Notes: generated from the sequence alone by a model not told the origin. Positions 47,044 to 55,714 are shown, numbered from the stretch's first letter. The stretch is DNA of 64,000 nucleotides from Veillonellaceae bacterium (GCA_025992895.1 DAJPGA010000001.1:248001-312000), one strand, 5' to 3'. A program made the numbers and translations.

Positions 47044-48051
47044 TCACTTTTCCTTCAGCATTTTCTTGATTTCCTTATCGAAATCAGATTCGATAGGCTG
47101 TGTTTTATTGAATTCCTTGTACTCGGACTTAGCCTTTGCTTCTGCCTGGGCTCTTGAAATGCTTCCTTTGTCCTTGAGAATGTCATAGCGGTTGAAAGAG
47201 AGGAAGGCATCCACACTCTTGGCAAACTCTTCCATGGTAAAAGTATTTTCACGTTCAATCAGCCCTTCGATGTAGTCGAAATAACTGCTGACCGACCGCT
47301 CCAGCTGCCGGATCTGCTTTTCAGACAAATAATTCTTCGCTACCGTCACATCTGACTGCAGAATCCTGCCCGACGGAGCATTTTTCCACGTCGTCAGTCC
47401 CATATGCTCCTTGTTCTTATCCGCGCTGGAATAAATAATCTCCGCCGCCGTCCGGCCCGTGATCGCATAGTGGAACTTATTCTGAATCATCGCATAGAAA
47501 TCATGCGTCGTGGGAGAATTCTTATTATAATCCACACTGCACTCCGCATAAATGTCCGTGATTTTCTGCCATATCCGCCGCTCACTCGCCCGGATCGACC
47601 GGACTCGTTCCAGCAATTCCTGGAAATAATCTTTTCCAAACAAAGCCTTTCCCTGTTTCATACGGTCATCATCCAGAGCGAAGCCCTTGATCATGTACTC
47701 CTTCAAAACCCCCGTCGCCCAGATACGGAACTGCGTCGCCCTGTGCGAATTCACACGGTAACCGACAGAAATGATTGCGTCGAGATTATAGTAATCGACA
47801 TCCTTAGTCTGCGTTTTATCCGGTATTGCGCCATGCTGAGTGGTTGTTGCAATTTTTGCAACAACCACTTCTTTATCCAGCTCACCCTCATCAAAGACAT
47901 TTTTCAAATGCCGGCTGATTGTCGATTTGCTGACACCAAACAACTCCGCCATAGCCTTCTGCGAAAGCCAGACCGACTCATCCTTGACGATAGCATTGAC
48001 AGAGACATCCTCATCCGACGAACGATAAACAAGAAAAGGAAAATTGCTCAT
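47044..48051 (-). CDS. RhuM-family protein
   Basis: 335 residues. The N-terminus holds a helix-turn-helix (VWLSQKAMAELFGVSKSTIS, about 27-46) and the family's YNLDAIISVGYRVNS and FRIWATGVLKEYM segments; the C-terminal half (about 150-335) has HDFYAMIQNKFHYAITGRTAAEII, also typical. RhuM (named from Salmonella pathogenicity island 3) proteins are common in accessory DNA, sometimes near Fic/Doc-type genes; the molecular role is not settled. No antitoxin-like partner sits beside it here. Alone, on the strand opposite to the flavoprotein gene. Confidence 0.82.
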   Translation of the reverse strand: MSNFPFLVYRSSDEDVSVNAIVKDESVWLSQKAMAELFGVSKSTISRHLKNVFDEGELDKEVVVAKIATTTQHGAIPDKTQTKDVDYYNLDAIISVGYRVNSHRATQFRIWATGVLKEYMIKGFALDDDRMKQGKALFGKDYFQELLERVRSIRASERRIWQKITDIYAECSVDYNKNSPTTHDFYAMIQNKFHYAITGRTAAEIIYSSADKNKEHMGLTTWKNAPSGRILQSDVTVAKNYLSEKQIRQLERSVSSYFDYIEGLIERENTFTMEEFAKSVDAFLSFNRYDILKDKGSISRAQAEAKAKSEYKEFNKTQPIESDFDKEIKKMLKEK

Positions 48052-48347
48052 AAGCCCTCCTGAGAAAGCGCTGATTTTACAAGTAAAGAGTAACCATTTG
48101 CTTACATCTTATCATATTCAGAGGAAAGAGCTGAGAATTAGGAAATTCAAAGCCAAACAACCTCGCTTCGCGAGCAGGGAGATTAAAACCTTTACAACCA
48201 GCCTGATGGCTGACAGAAATGATGTTTCAGGCGTATACGCGCCAGCTCCCCCTTCGGGGCAAGCTCAAACACCCTTAAACTGAACTTCGTTCGATGGAAA
48301 ACATGCATCTTCGCTCTAAAAAAACAATCCAATTTCCCCTCACCATC
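48052..48347. other. Gene-free stretch with repeat modules
   Basis: Contains AACCTCGCTTCGCGAGC (48162-48178), AGCTCCCCCTTCGGGGCAAGCT (within 48243-48264) and GAACTTCGTTCG (48282-48293), all small hairpin modules seen in other gaps. The first 70 bp should hold the rhuM promoter; I see no clear one. Confidence 0.5.
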
Positions 48348-48390
48348 AAAAAATCCCGCTCTTTTTTCAAAGAGCGGGAAAATTTTTTTG
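48348..48390. terminator. Terminator after the exonuclease-RNase H gene
   Basis: CCCGCTCTTT / AAAGAGCGGG with a 4-nt loop and T runs on both sides; lies about 50 nt past the stop at 48438 on the minus strand. Confidence 0.8.
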
Positions 48391-48437
48391 TTTTCTCCGG
48401 ATTTTTCCTATACCTTTTTTCGATTATCTATATAGGA

Positions 48438-49799
48438 CTACTGGAAGCGGGAGGCTTCGGCTTTGGCGAGCTGGTCGCAGAGTTCGTTGTACTGTGCGCC
48501 GGCATGGCCTTTTGTCCATTCGAAGGAAAGGGCGTGGGAGGTGAGGAAGGCGTCTATTCCTTTCCAGAGGTCCTGGTTCAGGACGGGAGTGCCTTTTGTT
48601 GTGATCCAGCCGTTTCTTTTCCAGTTGTTAAGCCATCTTTGGGTGATAGCTCTCTGGAGATACTTGCTGTCGGTGCAGAAGGTGATTTGCCTTCTCTTGC
48701 CGTCCTGGCTGATCCATTTGAGGGCTTCGTAGGCAGCGCGGAGTTCCATTCTGTTGTTGGTGGTGCCTGGTTCGCCGCCGGTCAGGTGAAGGAAGGCTTC
48801 TCCTTCTTCTGTGAGGAATACGGCAGCGAAGCCTCCGGGGCCGTCCGGGTTGGAGAGGCAGGAGCCATCGGTGTAGATGGTGAGGGTATCAGGGACTCTG
48901 AAGCCGGCTTTCAAGGCGGGCCCGAGTTTCCTGGCTTTGGCCGGGAATGTTTTTTCTGCTTCTGCGATGTCTTTGGCACCTTTTACTGAGGACTTAGCCG
49001 CAGCGGGTGTTCCGGCAGAAGCAGCTGCGCCGGCTGGTTTTACGATTTTCGGTGCTTCTTTTATGGGTTTTCCGTACCATGCTTCGGCATCTTCTTTGGT
49101 AACGAAGCCTTTGTAGACGGCGCCGTTGAAGCCCTGGACTTCTTTCTTGCAGTCGTCCCAGGTGTAGTAGACGCCGGGGTTCCTGCCGCGTTTGACGACG
49201 TAGTATTTCTTTTTCTGTCTTGTATTGCCCAAGGCTATTTTCACGCTTCTTTCTTCTGCTTTTTTATCGAGCTTCAGGGTCCCGTCTTCGATCATTTTCC
49301 AGAAGCAGTAGATGGTCGCTTTCGTGTCGGCGAGGCTGTCGTGCCAGCCTTCTCCGTCGTAGCCGTAGTGTTTGGCGCAGGTGATGAGCTTCTGCCAGCG
49401 GATATTTCCCGTGAAGGGGTCGCGTTCGCCGTATTTTTCAGAGAAGGGGGGCATGATGTCGATGTAGATGGTTTTCTTTGGATCGGGCAGGGTAAGGCCG
49501 CTCTGGAGGAGCATCTGCACGTCGAAGGGAAGGTTGTATCCGACGATGGCCTCTGCATTGCCAAGCATTTCCTGGATTTCTTCCTTTTGGTCGAGGATGA
49601 AGGGACATTTGCTGACCATGGCAGGGGAGATGTGGTTCACTTTCTCGGCTTCGGGCCATGACGAGTTTTTCTTCGGACGGAAATATTGATTCATCCGCAC
49701 AGCGCCTTCGCCGTCAATGACGGAGAGCTGCAGGATCTCGGCATTGGGGCCGACTCCGGTGGTTTCCGTGTCCAGTGCGAGTATTCTGTCTTTATCCAT
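48438..49799 (-). CDS. DnaQ-like exonuclease fused to RNase H1-N (viroplasmin) domain and RNase HI
   Basis: 453 residues; ATG at 49799 follows AAGGAGG. Residues 1-180 are a DEDD 3'-5' exonuclease: DTETTG (Asp10, Glu12), VGYNLPFDVQML and HDSLADTKAT. Residues about 198-242 are an RNase H1 N-terminal/viroplasmin fold (KYYVVKRGRNPGVYYTW, then KGFVTKEDAEAWY), which binds RNA/DNA hybrids. After an Ala/Lys linker, about 305-450 is RNase HI with all catalytic acids: YTDGSC, NNRMEL, CTDSKYL and a final GHAG...NELCDQLA. The protein could trim and remove RNA:DNA hybrids in one chain; the combined activity is inferred. It follows the small gene at 49822-50052 by 22 nt and lies next to oriC. Confidence 0.88.
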   Translation of the reverse strand: MDKDRILALDTETTGVGPNAEILQLSVIDGEGAVRMNQYFRPKKNSSWPEAEKVNHISPAMVSKCPFILDQKEEIQEMLGNAEAIVGYNLPFDVQMLLQSGLTLPDPKKTIYIDIMPPFSEKYGERDPFTGNIRWQKLITCAKHYGYDGEGWHDSLADTKATIYCFWKMIEDGTLKLDKKAEERSVKIALGNTRQKKKYYVVKRGRNPGVYYTWDDCKKEVQGFNGAVYKGFVTKEDAEAWYGKPIKEAPKIVKPAGAAASAGTPAAAKSSVKGAKDIAEAEKTFPAKARKLGPALKAGFRVPDTLTIYTDGSCLSNPDGPGGFAAVFLTEEGEAFLHLTGGEPGTTNNRMELRAAYEALKWISQDGKRRQITFCTDSKYLQRAITQRWLNNWKRNGWITTKGTPVLNQDLWKGIDAFLTSHALSFEWTKGHAGAQYNELCDQLAKAEASRFQ

Positions 49800-49821
49800 T
49801 TTTTCCTCCTTGCTTGCGGAG

Positions 49822-50052
49822 TTATTCTCTCCACTCCGCTTCCTTCCTGTAAGCGCCGCCGTCAGCGGGTACTTCAAGGTTTTTGTCATGACGGAGGCGG
49901 CGGTTCAGGATGGTCCTGATTTTCTTTCCGTTCTTTTTCTTGTCTTCCGGGAGTTCTTCTTCCCATTGTTTCCCGATTTTTTCTTTTTCGTACATCTTGC
50001 GGGCGTACTGGCTCAGCCTATCTTCCCGGGTGACTTTCTGTGGACGTTTCAT
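49822..50052 (-). CDS. Small basic hypothetical protein
   Basis: 76 residues, highly charged (MKRPQKVTREDRLSQYARK... with Lys/Glu/Arg throughout), no signal or membrane segment. AAAGGAAAG lies about 7 nt before the ATG, and a good promoter (50121-50150) is 70 nt upstream, so the frame is likely real. It leads the exonuclease-RNase H gene. I do not recognise it. Confidence 0.55.
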   Translation of the reverse strand: MKRPQKVTREDRLSQYARKMYEKEKIGKQWEEELPEDKKKNGKKIRTILNRRLRHDKNLEVPADGGAYRKEAEWRE

Positions 50053-50120
50053 GACTTCTTTCCTTTCGCTGACTTATCTCCCGCAGCAGTTTGTGACTCG
50101 GAGGGGAGGCATTCACTGCC

Positions 50121-50150
50121 AGTATAACAGCTTTCTTACTACTTTGTAAA
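50121..50150 (-). promoter_or_regulatory. Promoter of the small gene and exonuclease-RNase H operon
   Basis: On the minus strand -35 TTTACA (50150-50145), 18 bp, -10 TATACT (50126-50121). Confidence 0.65.
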
Positions 50151-50311
50151 TTTATACCTTAATAAATAGGGAAATCGCTTGCAGCAGCGGGATTTTCGGG
50201 ACTTTTACGACTAGATGTTCGCCTTTTGAGGCACAATTTATGGTACTGTCATATTCTTTTTTCTCTATATCTTGTGAATGTACAAGGGAGCCGATAGATG
50301 ATAAAATAAAG

Positions 50312-50443
50312 TTATTCACAAGGTTAATCACTTTTGCACAGAGTTGTTCAAGTGCATTTTTCTTCGATAATATCGAATTGATCGGACTTTTATTTCTTGA
50401 TTTATTCAACAGAATTCACATTTTTTTCACAAGGTTAATCACA
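50312..50443. other. oriC, upstream part: DnaA-box cluster before dnaA
   Basis: AT-rich gap with a perfect DnaA box TTATTCACA (50312-50320) and near matches: TTAATCACT (50324), TTTTGCACA (50332), TTTTTCACA (50423) and TTAATCACA (50435-50443). The phrase CACAAGGTTAATCAC occurs twice (50317 and 50428). It may act as an origin subregion and in control of dnaA. The rest of 50053-50467 shows no gene that I trust. Confidence 0.75.
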
Positions 50444-50467
50444 ACTGTCAACATATGAGGTTTTTAT

Positions 50468-52111
50468 ATGGATCTATTTTCACTCTGGGAGGACTTAGTC
50501 ACTTATATTAAGTCGAATGATTCCGAGTATTCAGAAATGTTTGAACTCCACTTGTACCCTGTCTCACTTTCAGGATCGGTACTGACGATTTCCACGGATG
50601 ACACACTGCCGAAGTACCAGGTCGCATGGCTGGCCAATGTGTATTCCAGAAAACTGGAGAGTTACATTCTTAAAACGAAGAATCAGCAGATCACAATACA
50701 AGTAGATAACTACCGTCCTCCAAAAATAACGCCGAATGACGGCCCGGGTCCCGTTTCCGCCCATGCTCCTGCCAAGGATATGGAAAGGGAAAAGGCCCGT
50801 AATACTGCTGTCCCGCCTGCTCCTTCTCCGGCACCGTTCCCGGAAGGGGGCATCCCTTCGCCATTTCCGGAAGGGAATGAACCTGCTCCCGTGATGGAAA
50901 GCCAGGCAGCCGATCCGTTCCCGGAAGAAGCAGCGCCTCCTGATTTCACAAATCTGAAGCCGAAGTCAGCCGACGAGGTCGCTCTTCCGAGCATCCAGGA
51001 TGTCGCTCAGGGCTCCCTTTTCGAAGAACCGAAGAAGCCGGAAGCGAAAAAAGCGAAGGTTTTCCAGTCAAATCCCATCAATGAAGAGTACACGTTCGAA
51101 ACATTCGTCCACGGCGGGTGCAATGACGTAGCATATTCGGCGGCCCTGGCCGTCGCGCAGGCTGCGATCAATCCAAAGCTGACGGATACGAATATGAATC
51201 CGCTCTTCATTTACGGCCCTTCCGGCCTTGGCAAGACGCATCTTCTGCATGCGATTTGCAATTACATCCATGAATACAAGCCGGAGCTTTCCGTTCTTTT
51301 CGTGTCCAGTGAAACGTTCACGAATGAGCTGATCGATGCCATCCAGCGCCATGCGACGAATGATTTCCGCCAGAAGTACAGAAATCCGGACTTTCTTCTG
51401 ATCGACGATGTCCAGTTCTTCGGCTCGAGAGACTCGACGAAGATGGAAATTTTCAACACGTTCAATGAACTCTTCGACAAGAAGAAAAACATCATCATGA
51501 CGAGCGACCGTACGCCATCGGATATTGAAAAGCTCGAAGACCGCCTGCAGAGCCGTTTCTCGAGCGGCCTTGTCGCTCCGATTTCCCCGCCTGACTATGA
51601 AATCTGCAGCATCATCCTGAAGAACCGCGCTGAAAAGCAGAATATCAATCTGCCGGACGAAGTCGTCGATTACATTGCCAGCCACATCAATACGAATGTC
51701 CGTGAACTGGAAGGCGCTTTCAACAGCCTGGTCATGATAGCCCGCATCAAAGAGAAGCCGATCACACTGCCTTTTGCCATGGAAGCACTGAAAGACAAGA
51801 TCCCGCTCGACGGCGGCAATACGCTGACGGTTGATATCATCATCGACAAAGTCTGCGACCGCTACGGCGTGACGAAGGAACAGGTTCTCAGCAATGCGCG
51901 TCCGAAGAAATATGTCGTTCCAAGACAGATTGCCATGTACCTGGCCAGGAATCTGATCCCGGGCATTTCTTTCCCGGCACTCCGTGACAAGTTCAAAAGA
52001 AAGGATCACACGACAGTCGTCTATGCCTGTGAGCGCGTGGAAAAGGAAATCAAACGCGATCAGAGCACGAAGGCCGTCATCGAGGAGCTTACAAAGCAGC
52101 TGAAAAGGTAA
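50468..52111 (+). CDS. dnaA: Chromosomal replication initiator DnaA
   Basis: 547 residues, about 100 longer than usual. Domain I is at 1-85. Domain II (about 88-205) is an unusually long Pro/Glu/Ala linker with FPEGG, FPEGN and FPEEA repeats. The AAA+ domain has Walker A GPSGLGKTH (about 250) and Walker B LLIDDVQFF (about 310). Domain IV carries the signature KDHTTVVYACERV (about 512-524), which reads DnaA boxes. It unwinds oriC and loads the helicase. It starts 8 nt after a GAGG and is flanked on both sides by DnaA boxes. Confidence 0.97.
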   Translation: MDLFSLWEDLVTYIKSNDSEYSEMFELHLYPVSLSGSVLTISTDDTLPKYQVAWLANVYSRKLESYILKTKNQQITIQVDNYRPPKITPNDGPGPVSAHAPAKDMEREKARNTAVPPAPSPAPFPEGGIPSPFPEGNEPAPVMESQAADPFPEEAAPPDFTNLKPKSADEVALPSIQDVAQGSLFEEPKKPEAKKAKVFQSNPINEEYTFETFVHGGCNDVAYSAALAVAQAAINPKLTDTNMNPLFIYGPSGLGKTHLLHAICNYIHEYKPELSVLFVSSETFTNELIDAIQRHATNDFRQKYRNPDFLLIDDVQFFGSRDSTKMEIFNTFNELFDKKKNIIMTSDRTPSDIEKLEDRLQSRFSSGLVAPISPPDYEICSIILKNRAEKQNINLPDEVVDYIASHINTNVRELEGAFNSLVMIARIKEKPITLPFAMEALKDKIPLDGGNTLTVDIIIDKVCDRYGVTKEQVLSNARPKKYVVPRQIAMYLARNLIPGISFPALRDKFKRKDHTTVVYACERVEKEIKRDQSTKAVIEELTKQLKR

Positions 52112-52178
52112 GAGCTGCCTCTATATAAAGTATTGTGAAGAAACACGGGCCGCAGAGGGTAAAAAACAGTGCATAAAC

Positions 52179-52350
52179 TGTGGATAAATCCATACCCCTG
52201 GAAATCTGTGAAATGTGTGAAGAAGAAAAAAAGTTATTCACCGGGTTTTCACAAAGGCTCAAAATCGATAAAATCTAGATAGTCACAAAGTTATTCACTT
52301 ATTCACAGCGTACTACTACGCCTGCTACTACTCTCTTATATTACTAGTCA
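52179..52350. other. oriC, unwinding part: DnaA boxes and DnaA-trio between dnaA and dnaN
   Basis: DnaA boxes: TTATCCACA on the minus strand (52179-52187), TTATTCACC (52234), TTATTCACT (52291-52299) and TTATTCACA (52299-52307). The last two are followed by GCG and then TACTACTAC and CTGCTACTACT (52311-52331), a DnaA-trio like that of Bacillus subtilis, then AT-rich DNA. This order of paired boxes, short GC spacer and trio marks the place where strands open. Confidence 0.85.
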
Positions 52351-52369
52351 TATTTATTAAGGAGCTGCC

Positions 52370-53482
52370 ATGAAGGTCACATTCAACAAAAACGAGCTGA
52401 CGAGCGCCCTCGACCGAGTCCAGCGCGCAGCACAGACAAAAATCAATTCCAACACCAACAATGGCTTTTTCATTTCTGCTGCCAATGGTATTGTCGAATT
52501 CCAGGCAAACGATTACACAATCGGCATAAAAACGACTTGCAGCGCAGACATTTTTGAAGATGGCGTTGCAGTCATTGCTGCGCCCCAGCTGCAGAGCACA
52601 CTTCGCATGATGCCATCAGGGGATATCGTCATGGAAATGGGTAAAGAAGAAAATACCGTTTCCTTTAAGAGCGGATCCTACTTCTCAAAGTTCCCTGTCA
52701 GGAATTCCCAGGATTTCCCTGAAGTCGAGGAAATGGATCATCAGAATCATGCAGTTATCCGCTGCAAGGATTTCGCTGACATGGTCAGCCTCGTCCAGTT
52801 TGCAGCAGCCACTGATAAACAGAAGCCTTTCTTTACAGGCGTACTTTTTGAAATCCACGATTCCCTCTTTGCCATGGCCGCTACCAACACGCACCGCCTG
52901 GCTACCAAGGAAATCTCCCTGGATGAACCGGCCACTGCCGCTGGCAGAATCATCGTTTCTGCCGGCATCCTTTCCGACGTCATCCGCCTTTTGCCGGACG
53001 GGGAAGAGGAAAAGATAGAAATTTCCTGGTCAAAGAACCATGTCGCATTCACCATTGGCAGCACGTACTTTATCAGCAATCTGATCAACGGCGAATATCC
53101 GGAATACCAGAGAGTCATCCCGCAGTCCTTCGATGCCCATGCGGAACTGAATCTCCACGACTTTGCCGAAGCCGTCCGCTTCGTCAGCCCGATTTCCCGC
53201 GACGTGAACTACAATACGATCAATTTCCATTTCAAGCAGGGCGTGCTCGAAGTCTTCGAAGAAGATCCAGAAATCGGACGCTCCGATACGTCGATCCCCG
53301 TCAAGCTTGAAGGCGATGATATCGACATCACATTCAACTGCAGTTATATAGAGGATATATTGAAGCATTCCAAGGGCGAGACGATTACGCTGCATCTCCT
53401 GAAGAGCGGCCCGATGCTCGTGGAACAGCAGGACGACAAGACATACCGCTATGTCGTCACCCCGATGAGAGGAAGAAACTAA
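52370..53482 (+). CDS. dnaN: DNA polymerase III sliding clamp (beta)
   Basis: 370 residues, normal length. Starts MKVTFNKNELTSAL after AAGGAG. Three clamp domains; typical segments are NTHRLA (domain II), ISRDVNYNTINFHF and the C-terminal MLVEQQDDKTYRYVVTPMR. It tethers polymerase III to DNA. Its TAA overlaps the ATG of the next gene. Confidence 0.97.
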   Translation: MKVTFNKNELTSALDRVQRAAQTKINSNTNNGFFISAANGIVEFQANDYTIGIKTTCSADIFEDGVAVIAAPQLQSTLRMMPSGDIVMEMGKEENTVSFKSGSYFSKFPVRNSQDFPEVEEMDHQNHAVIRCKDFADMVSLVQFAAATDKQKPFFTGVLFEIHDSLFAMAATNTHRLATKEISLDEPATAAGRIIVSAGILSDVIRLLPDGEEEKIEISWSKNHVAFTIGSTYFISNLINGEYPEYQRVIPQSFDAHAELNLHDFAEAVRFVSPISRDVNYNTINFHFKQGVLEVFEEDPEIGRSDTSIPVKLEGDDIDITFNCSYIEDILKHSKGETITLHLLKSGPMLVEQQDDKTYRYVVTPMRGRN

Positions 53483-53694
53483 TGGAAGAAATACAGATTT
53501 ACGGAGACTTCATCCAGCTTGACCAGTTCCTGAAAAAGACGGACCGGATCAGCTCGGGCGGGGAGACCGGCGCCTACCTTGAAGCGCACAAGATCACCCT
53601 GAACGGAAAGAAGGTCACCGAAAAGAGAAAGAAGCTTCGCGCCGGAGACGTGCTCAAAATCGACGGTGACGAATACAAGCTGACCGGAGCCTAG
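53482..53694 (+). CDS. yaaA: S4-domain RNA-binding protein YaaA (RlbA)
   Basis: 70 residues. An S4 fold is visible: QLDQFLKKTDRISSGGETG, then the loop LNGKKVTEKRKKLRAGDVLKI. Always small, and found between dnaN and recF in Firmicutes. It overlaps dnaN by one base and is 2 nt from recF, so the three are translated together. Confidence 0.92.
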   Translation: MEEIQIYGDFIQLDQFLKKTDRISSGGETGAYLEAHKITLNGKKVTEKRKKLRAGDVLKIDGDEYKLTGA

Positions 53695-53696
53695 CC

Positions 53697-54767
53697 ATGA
53701 AGTGCGTGAAATTCCGGCTGATCCAGATCCGCAATATGGAGGATACGACCATTCTGCCGGATGAAGGACTCACCATCTTCACGGGCGAAAACGGCAGCGG
53801 GAAGACGAACCTGATCGAGGCGGTCTACTACGCCTCCATCGGGAAATCCTTCCGCACGGGAAATGACAACGAAATGATCCGGCTGGGGGACGAGGAAGGC
53901 ACTATCCTCCTCGACTTCACCATCCGCGACGTCTCGCACACCATCAAAGTGAAACTGACGAGGAACCAGGGCAAGAAAATCTTCTTCAACGACAACCCTG
54001 TTCGGAAAAAAGACCTCATGGGACTCTTCCGCACCGTCATCTTCACACCTGACGAACTCCAGCTCATCAAAGGCGCCCCCGTTTTCAGGAGGCGCTTCCT
54101 TGATATGGAAATCTCCCAGGTCTCCCCGCGCTACTATGCCGAACTCCTCCGCTACACCAGAGCCGTCCAGCAAAGAAACGCAGCTTTCAGGAACGCCAGG
54201 ATGACAGGCATCATCCCGGACACCGACATCTGGGACGAACAGATCGGGAAATGCGCCGCCTACATCGTGCGGAAACGCCTTGAAACCGTGAAAAAGATGA
54301 ACGGTACCGTCCCCGACATGGAATCCGCCCTTACAGGAAACAGGGAAAACCTCGAAATCCGCTACAAACAGGCCGGATCCGACGAGCCGAGATACGACGA
54401 AGAATGGTTCCTCGAGCGTCTCGCCGCCTACCGCGAAGAAGACGCCAAATTCTGCCACACCTCCGTAGGCCCGCACAGAGACGACCTCACCTTCTTCATG
54501 AACGGCATGGACATCTCCATTTACGGCTCTCAGGGCCAGCAGCGGACAGCCATCCTCGCCATGAAACTCTCCGAGATGGAATACATCAAAGAAGAAACCA
54601 GCGAATACCCCGTCCTCCTTCTGGACGACATCGGAAGCGAGCTGGACAGTAAAAGAAGAAAAGCCCTCATGAACTTCCTCGAGACAAGAAATATCCAGAC
54701 CATGGTCACTGGCACCGACGTGCCCTTCGACCACAAGGCGAAGATTATTGAGGTAGGGAAGGAATGA
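53697..54767 (+). CDS. recF: DNA repair ATPase RecF
   Basis: 356 residues. Walker A TGENGSGKTNLIEA (about 29-42), ABC signature SQGQQRT (about 277), Walker B LLLDDIGSELD (about 306). It loads RecA at gaps with RecO and RecR. The usual next gene in Firmicutes, gyrB, is not here; a terminator and repeats follow. Confidence 0.95.
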   Translation: MKCVKFRLIQIRNMEDTTILPDEGLTIFTGENGSGKTNLIEAVYYASIGKSFRTGNDNEMIRLGDEEGTILLDFTIRDVSHTIKVKLTRNQGKKIFFNDNPVRKKDLMGLFRTVIFTPDELQLIKGAPVFRRRFLDMEISQVSPRYYAELLRYTRAVQQRNAAFRNARMTGIIPDTDIWDEQIGKCAAYIVRKRLETVKKMNGTVPDMESALTGNRENLEIRYKQAGSDEPRYDEEWFLERLAAYREEDAKFCHTSVGPHRDDLTFFMNGMDISIYGSQGQQRTAILAMKLSEMEYIKEETSEYPVLLLDDIGSELDSKRRKALMNFLETRNIQTMVTGTDVPFDHKAKIIEVGKE

Positions 54768-54792
54768 GGATATTTAGAGGTACAGTGATACG

Positions 54793-54822
54793 AAAAAAGG
54801 ACTCATCGAGAGTCCTTTTTTT
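54793..54822 (+). terminator. Terminator of the dnaA-recF group
   Basis: AAAAAAGGACTC / GAGTCCTTTTTTT with an ATCGA loop, 26 nt after recF. Confidence 0.9.
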
Positions 54823-54870
54823 GTTGTCAGACTACGCTGACGACACCAAATAACCTCGATTTCATCGAGG

Positions 54871-54916
54871 GGAACTTCACCCCTTTCGGCTCCGCCACTT
54901 TCCCCGAAGGGGGCAG
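54871..54916 (+). repeat. Structured intergenic repeat (family R1), copy d
   Basis: CACCCCTTTC, arm GGC-TCC-GCC, ACTTTCCCC, GAA, GGGGGCAGC; lies inside the first 144-bp unit. Confidence 0.65.
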
Positions 54917-55015
54917 CCGGTACATTTTACCGCAGTGCCCATTTTTCAGAGACGAGCCCTTTTTTCGTTGTCAGACTACGCTGACGATACCAGAAAACCG
55001 CGATAAAACCGCGTG

Positions 55016-55060
55016 GAACTTCACCCCTTTTAGCTCCGCCACTTCCCCCGAGGGGGCAGC
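55016..55060 (+). repeat. Structured intergenic repeat (family R1), copy e
   Basis: CACCCCTTTT, arm AGC-TCC-GCC, ACTTCCCCC, GAGGGGGCAGC; inside the second 144-bp unit. Confidence 0.6.
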
Positions 55061-55556
55061 CGGTACATTTTACCGCAGTGCTCATTTTTCAGAGACGAGT
55101 CCTTTTTTTCGTTGTCAGACTACGCTGACGACACCAAATAACATCGATTTTATCGAGGAGAACTTCACACCTTTCACCAGCGTCAGTATAAGGATGGGCT
55201 GGATCCACCGTGACGGGCAGGTTAAAACCTTTCGTACCGGCGATAACGGTTATGCAACTTTGATGTACGGAGCTCTGATTTTCAGGGACGTAGGCCGGTC
55301 TTGACCTTGCCCTGAAAGGGAAGGTTTGGATAGGATTACGAAAGGTCAAAAACAAATCAGACTTGAAATCTTTTCTTTATTCCTTGTGAAGCCTTCCCTT
55401 CTGGGGAAGGTGCGCAGCTTATCTTTTATCTGTAGCTGCGCGGATGAGGTGAAGTTAATAAGTAAATGGATGAGTTGCATTTCCACGGACGAAGTCCGAT
55501 TGTAAGGGTTTTAATTTTCTTCCTTCAAATCAAGGCTGCTGAGATAGAAGGATTAA

Positions 55557-55607
55557 ATGAACCTCTTTCGCCTCGCAGACTCGGCACTTTCCCCTAACGG
55601 GGACAGC
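55557..55607 (+). repeat. Structured intergenic repeat (family R1), copy f
   Basis: AACCTCTTTC, arm GCC...CGGC, ACTTTCCCC, TAAC, GGGGACAGC. Confidence 0.6.
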
Positions 55608-55648
55608 TTTTTCCGCTGGTGCTATTTCCCTTTATCCATCCCCAAAAA

Positions 55649-55664
55649 TGTTTCACGTGAAACA
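55649..55664. promoter_or_regulatory. parS site 1 (ParB binding)
   Basis: TGTTTCACGTGAAACA, a perfect match to the chromosomal parS consensus; flanking A/T extend the palindrome by one pair. About 5 kb from dnaA, where parS clusters usually lie. Confidence 0.95.
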
Positions 55665-55692
55665 TTTTGCATCCTTTTATGTTCTATGAAAT

Positions 55693-55708
55693 TGTTTCAC
55701 GTGAAACA
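55693..55708. promoter_or_regulatory. parS site 2 (ParB binding)
   Basis: A second perfect TGTTTCACGTGAAACA, 44 bp from the first (start to start, about four helical turns). parA/parB are not in the window. Confidence 0.95.
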
Positions 55709-55714
55709 ATTGAA

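Larger units (their letters stand above)
54823..55180. repeat. 144-bp tandem repeat, about 2.5 copies, after recF
   Basis: GTTGTCAGACTACGCTGACGA recurs at 54823, 54967 and 55111, exactly 144 bp apart. Each unit holds a GTCAG/CTGAC hairpin, a variable hairpin (CCTCGATTTCATCGAGG in unit 1, CCGCGATAAAACCGCG in unit 2), one R1 element and CCGGTACATTTTACCGCAG. A further partial copy is at 60496-60590, 5.4 kb away. No gene is seen in 54768-55640. Confidence 0.85.

Noticed and set aside
47044-48051. RhuM gene as part of a toxin-antitoxin or Fic system
   Set aside because: No partner gene is adjacent on either side; only the family itself can be supported.
50152-50409. 85-codon frame on the minus strand upstream of dnaA
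   Set aside because: It overlaps the DnaA boxes, has no ribosome site and is of the composition of the AT-rich origin.
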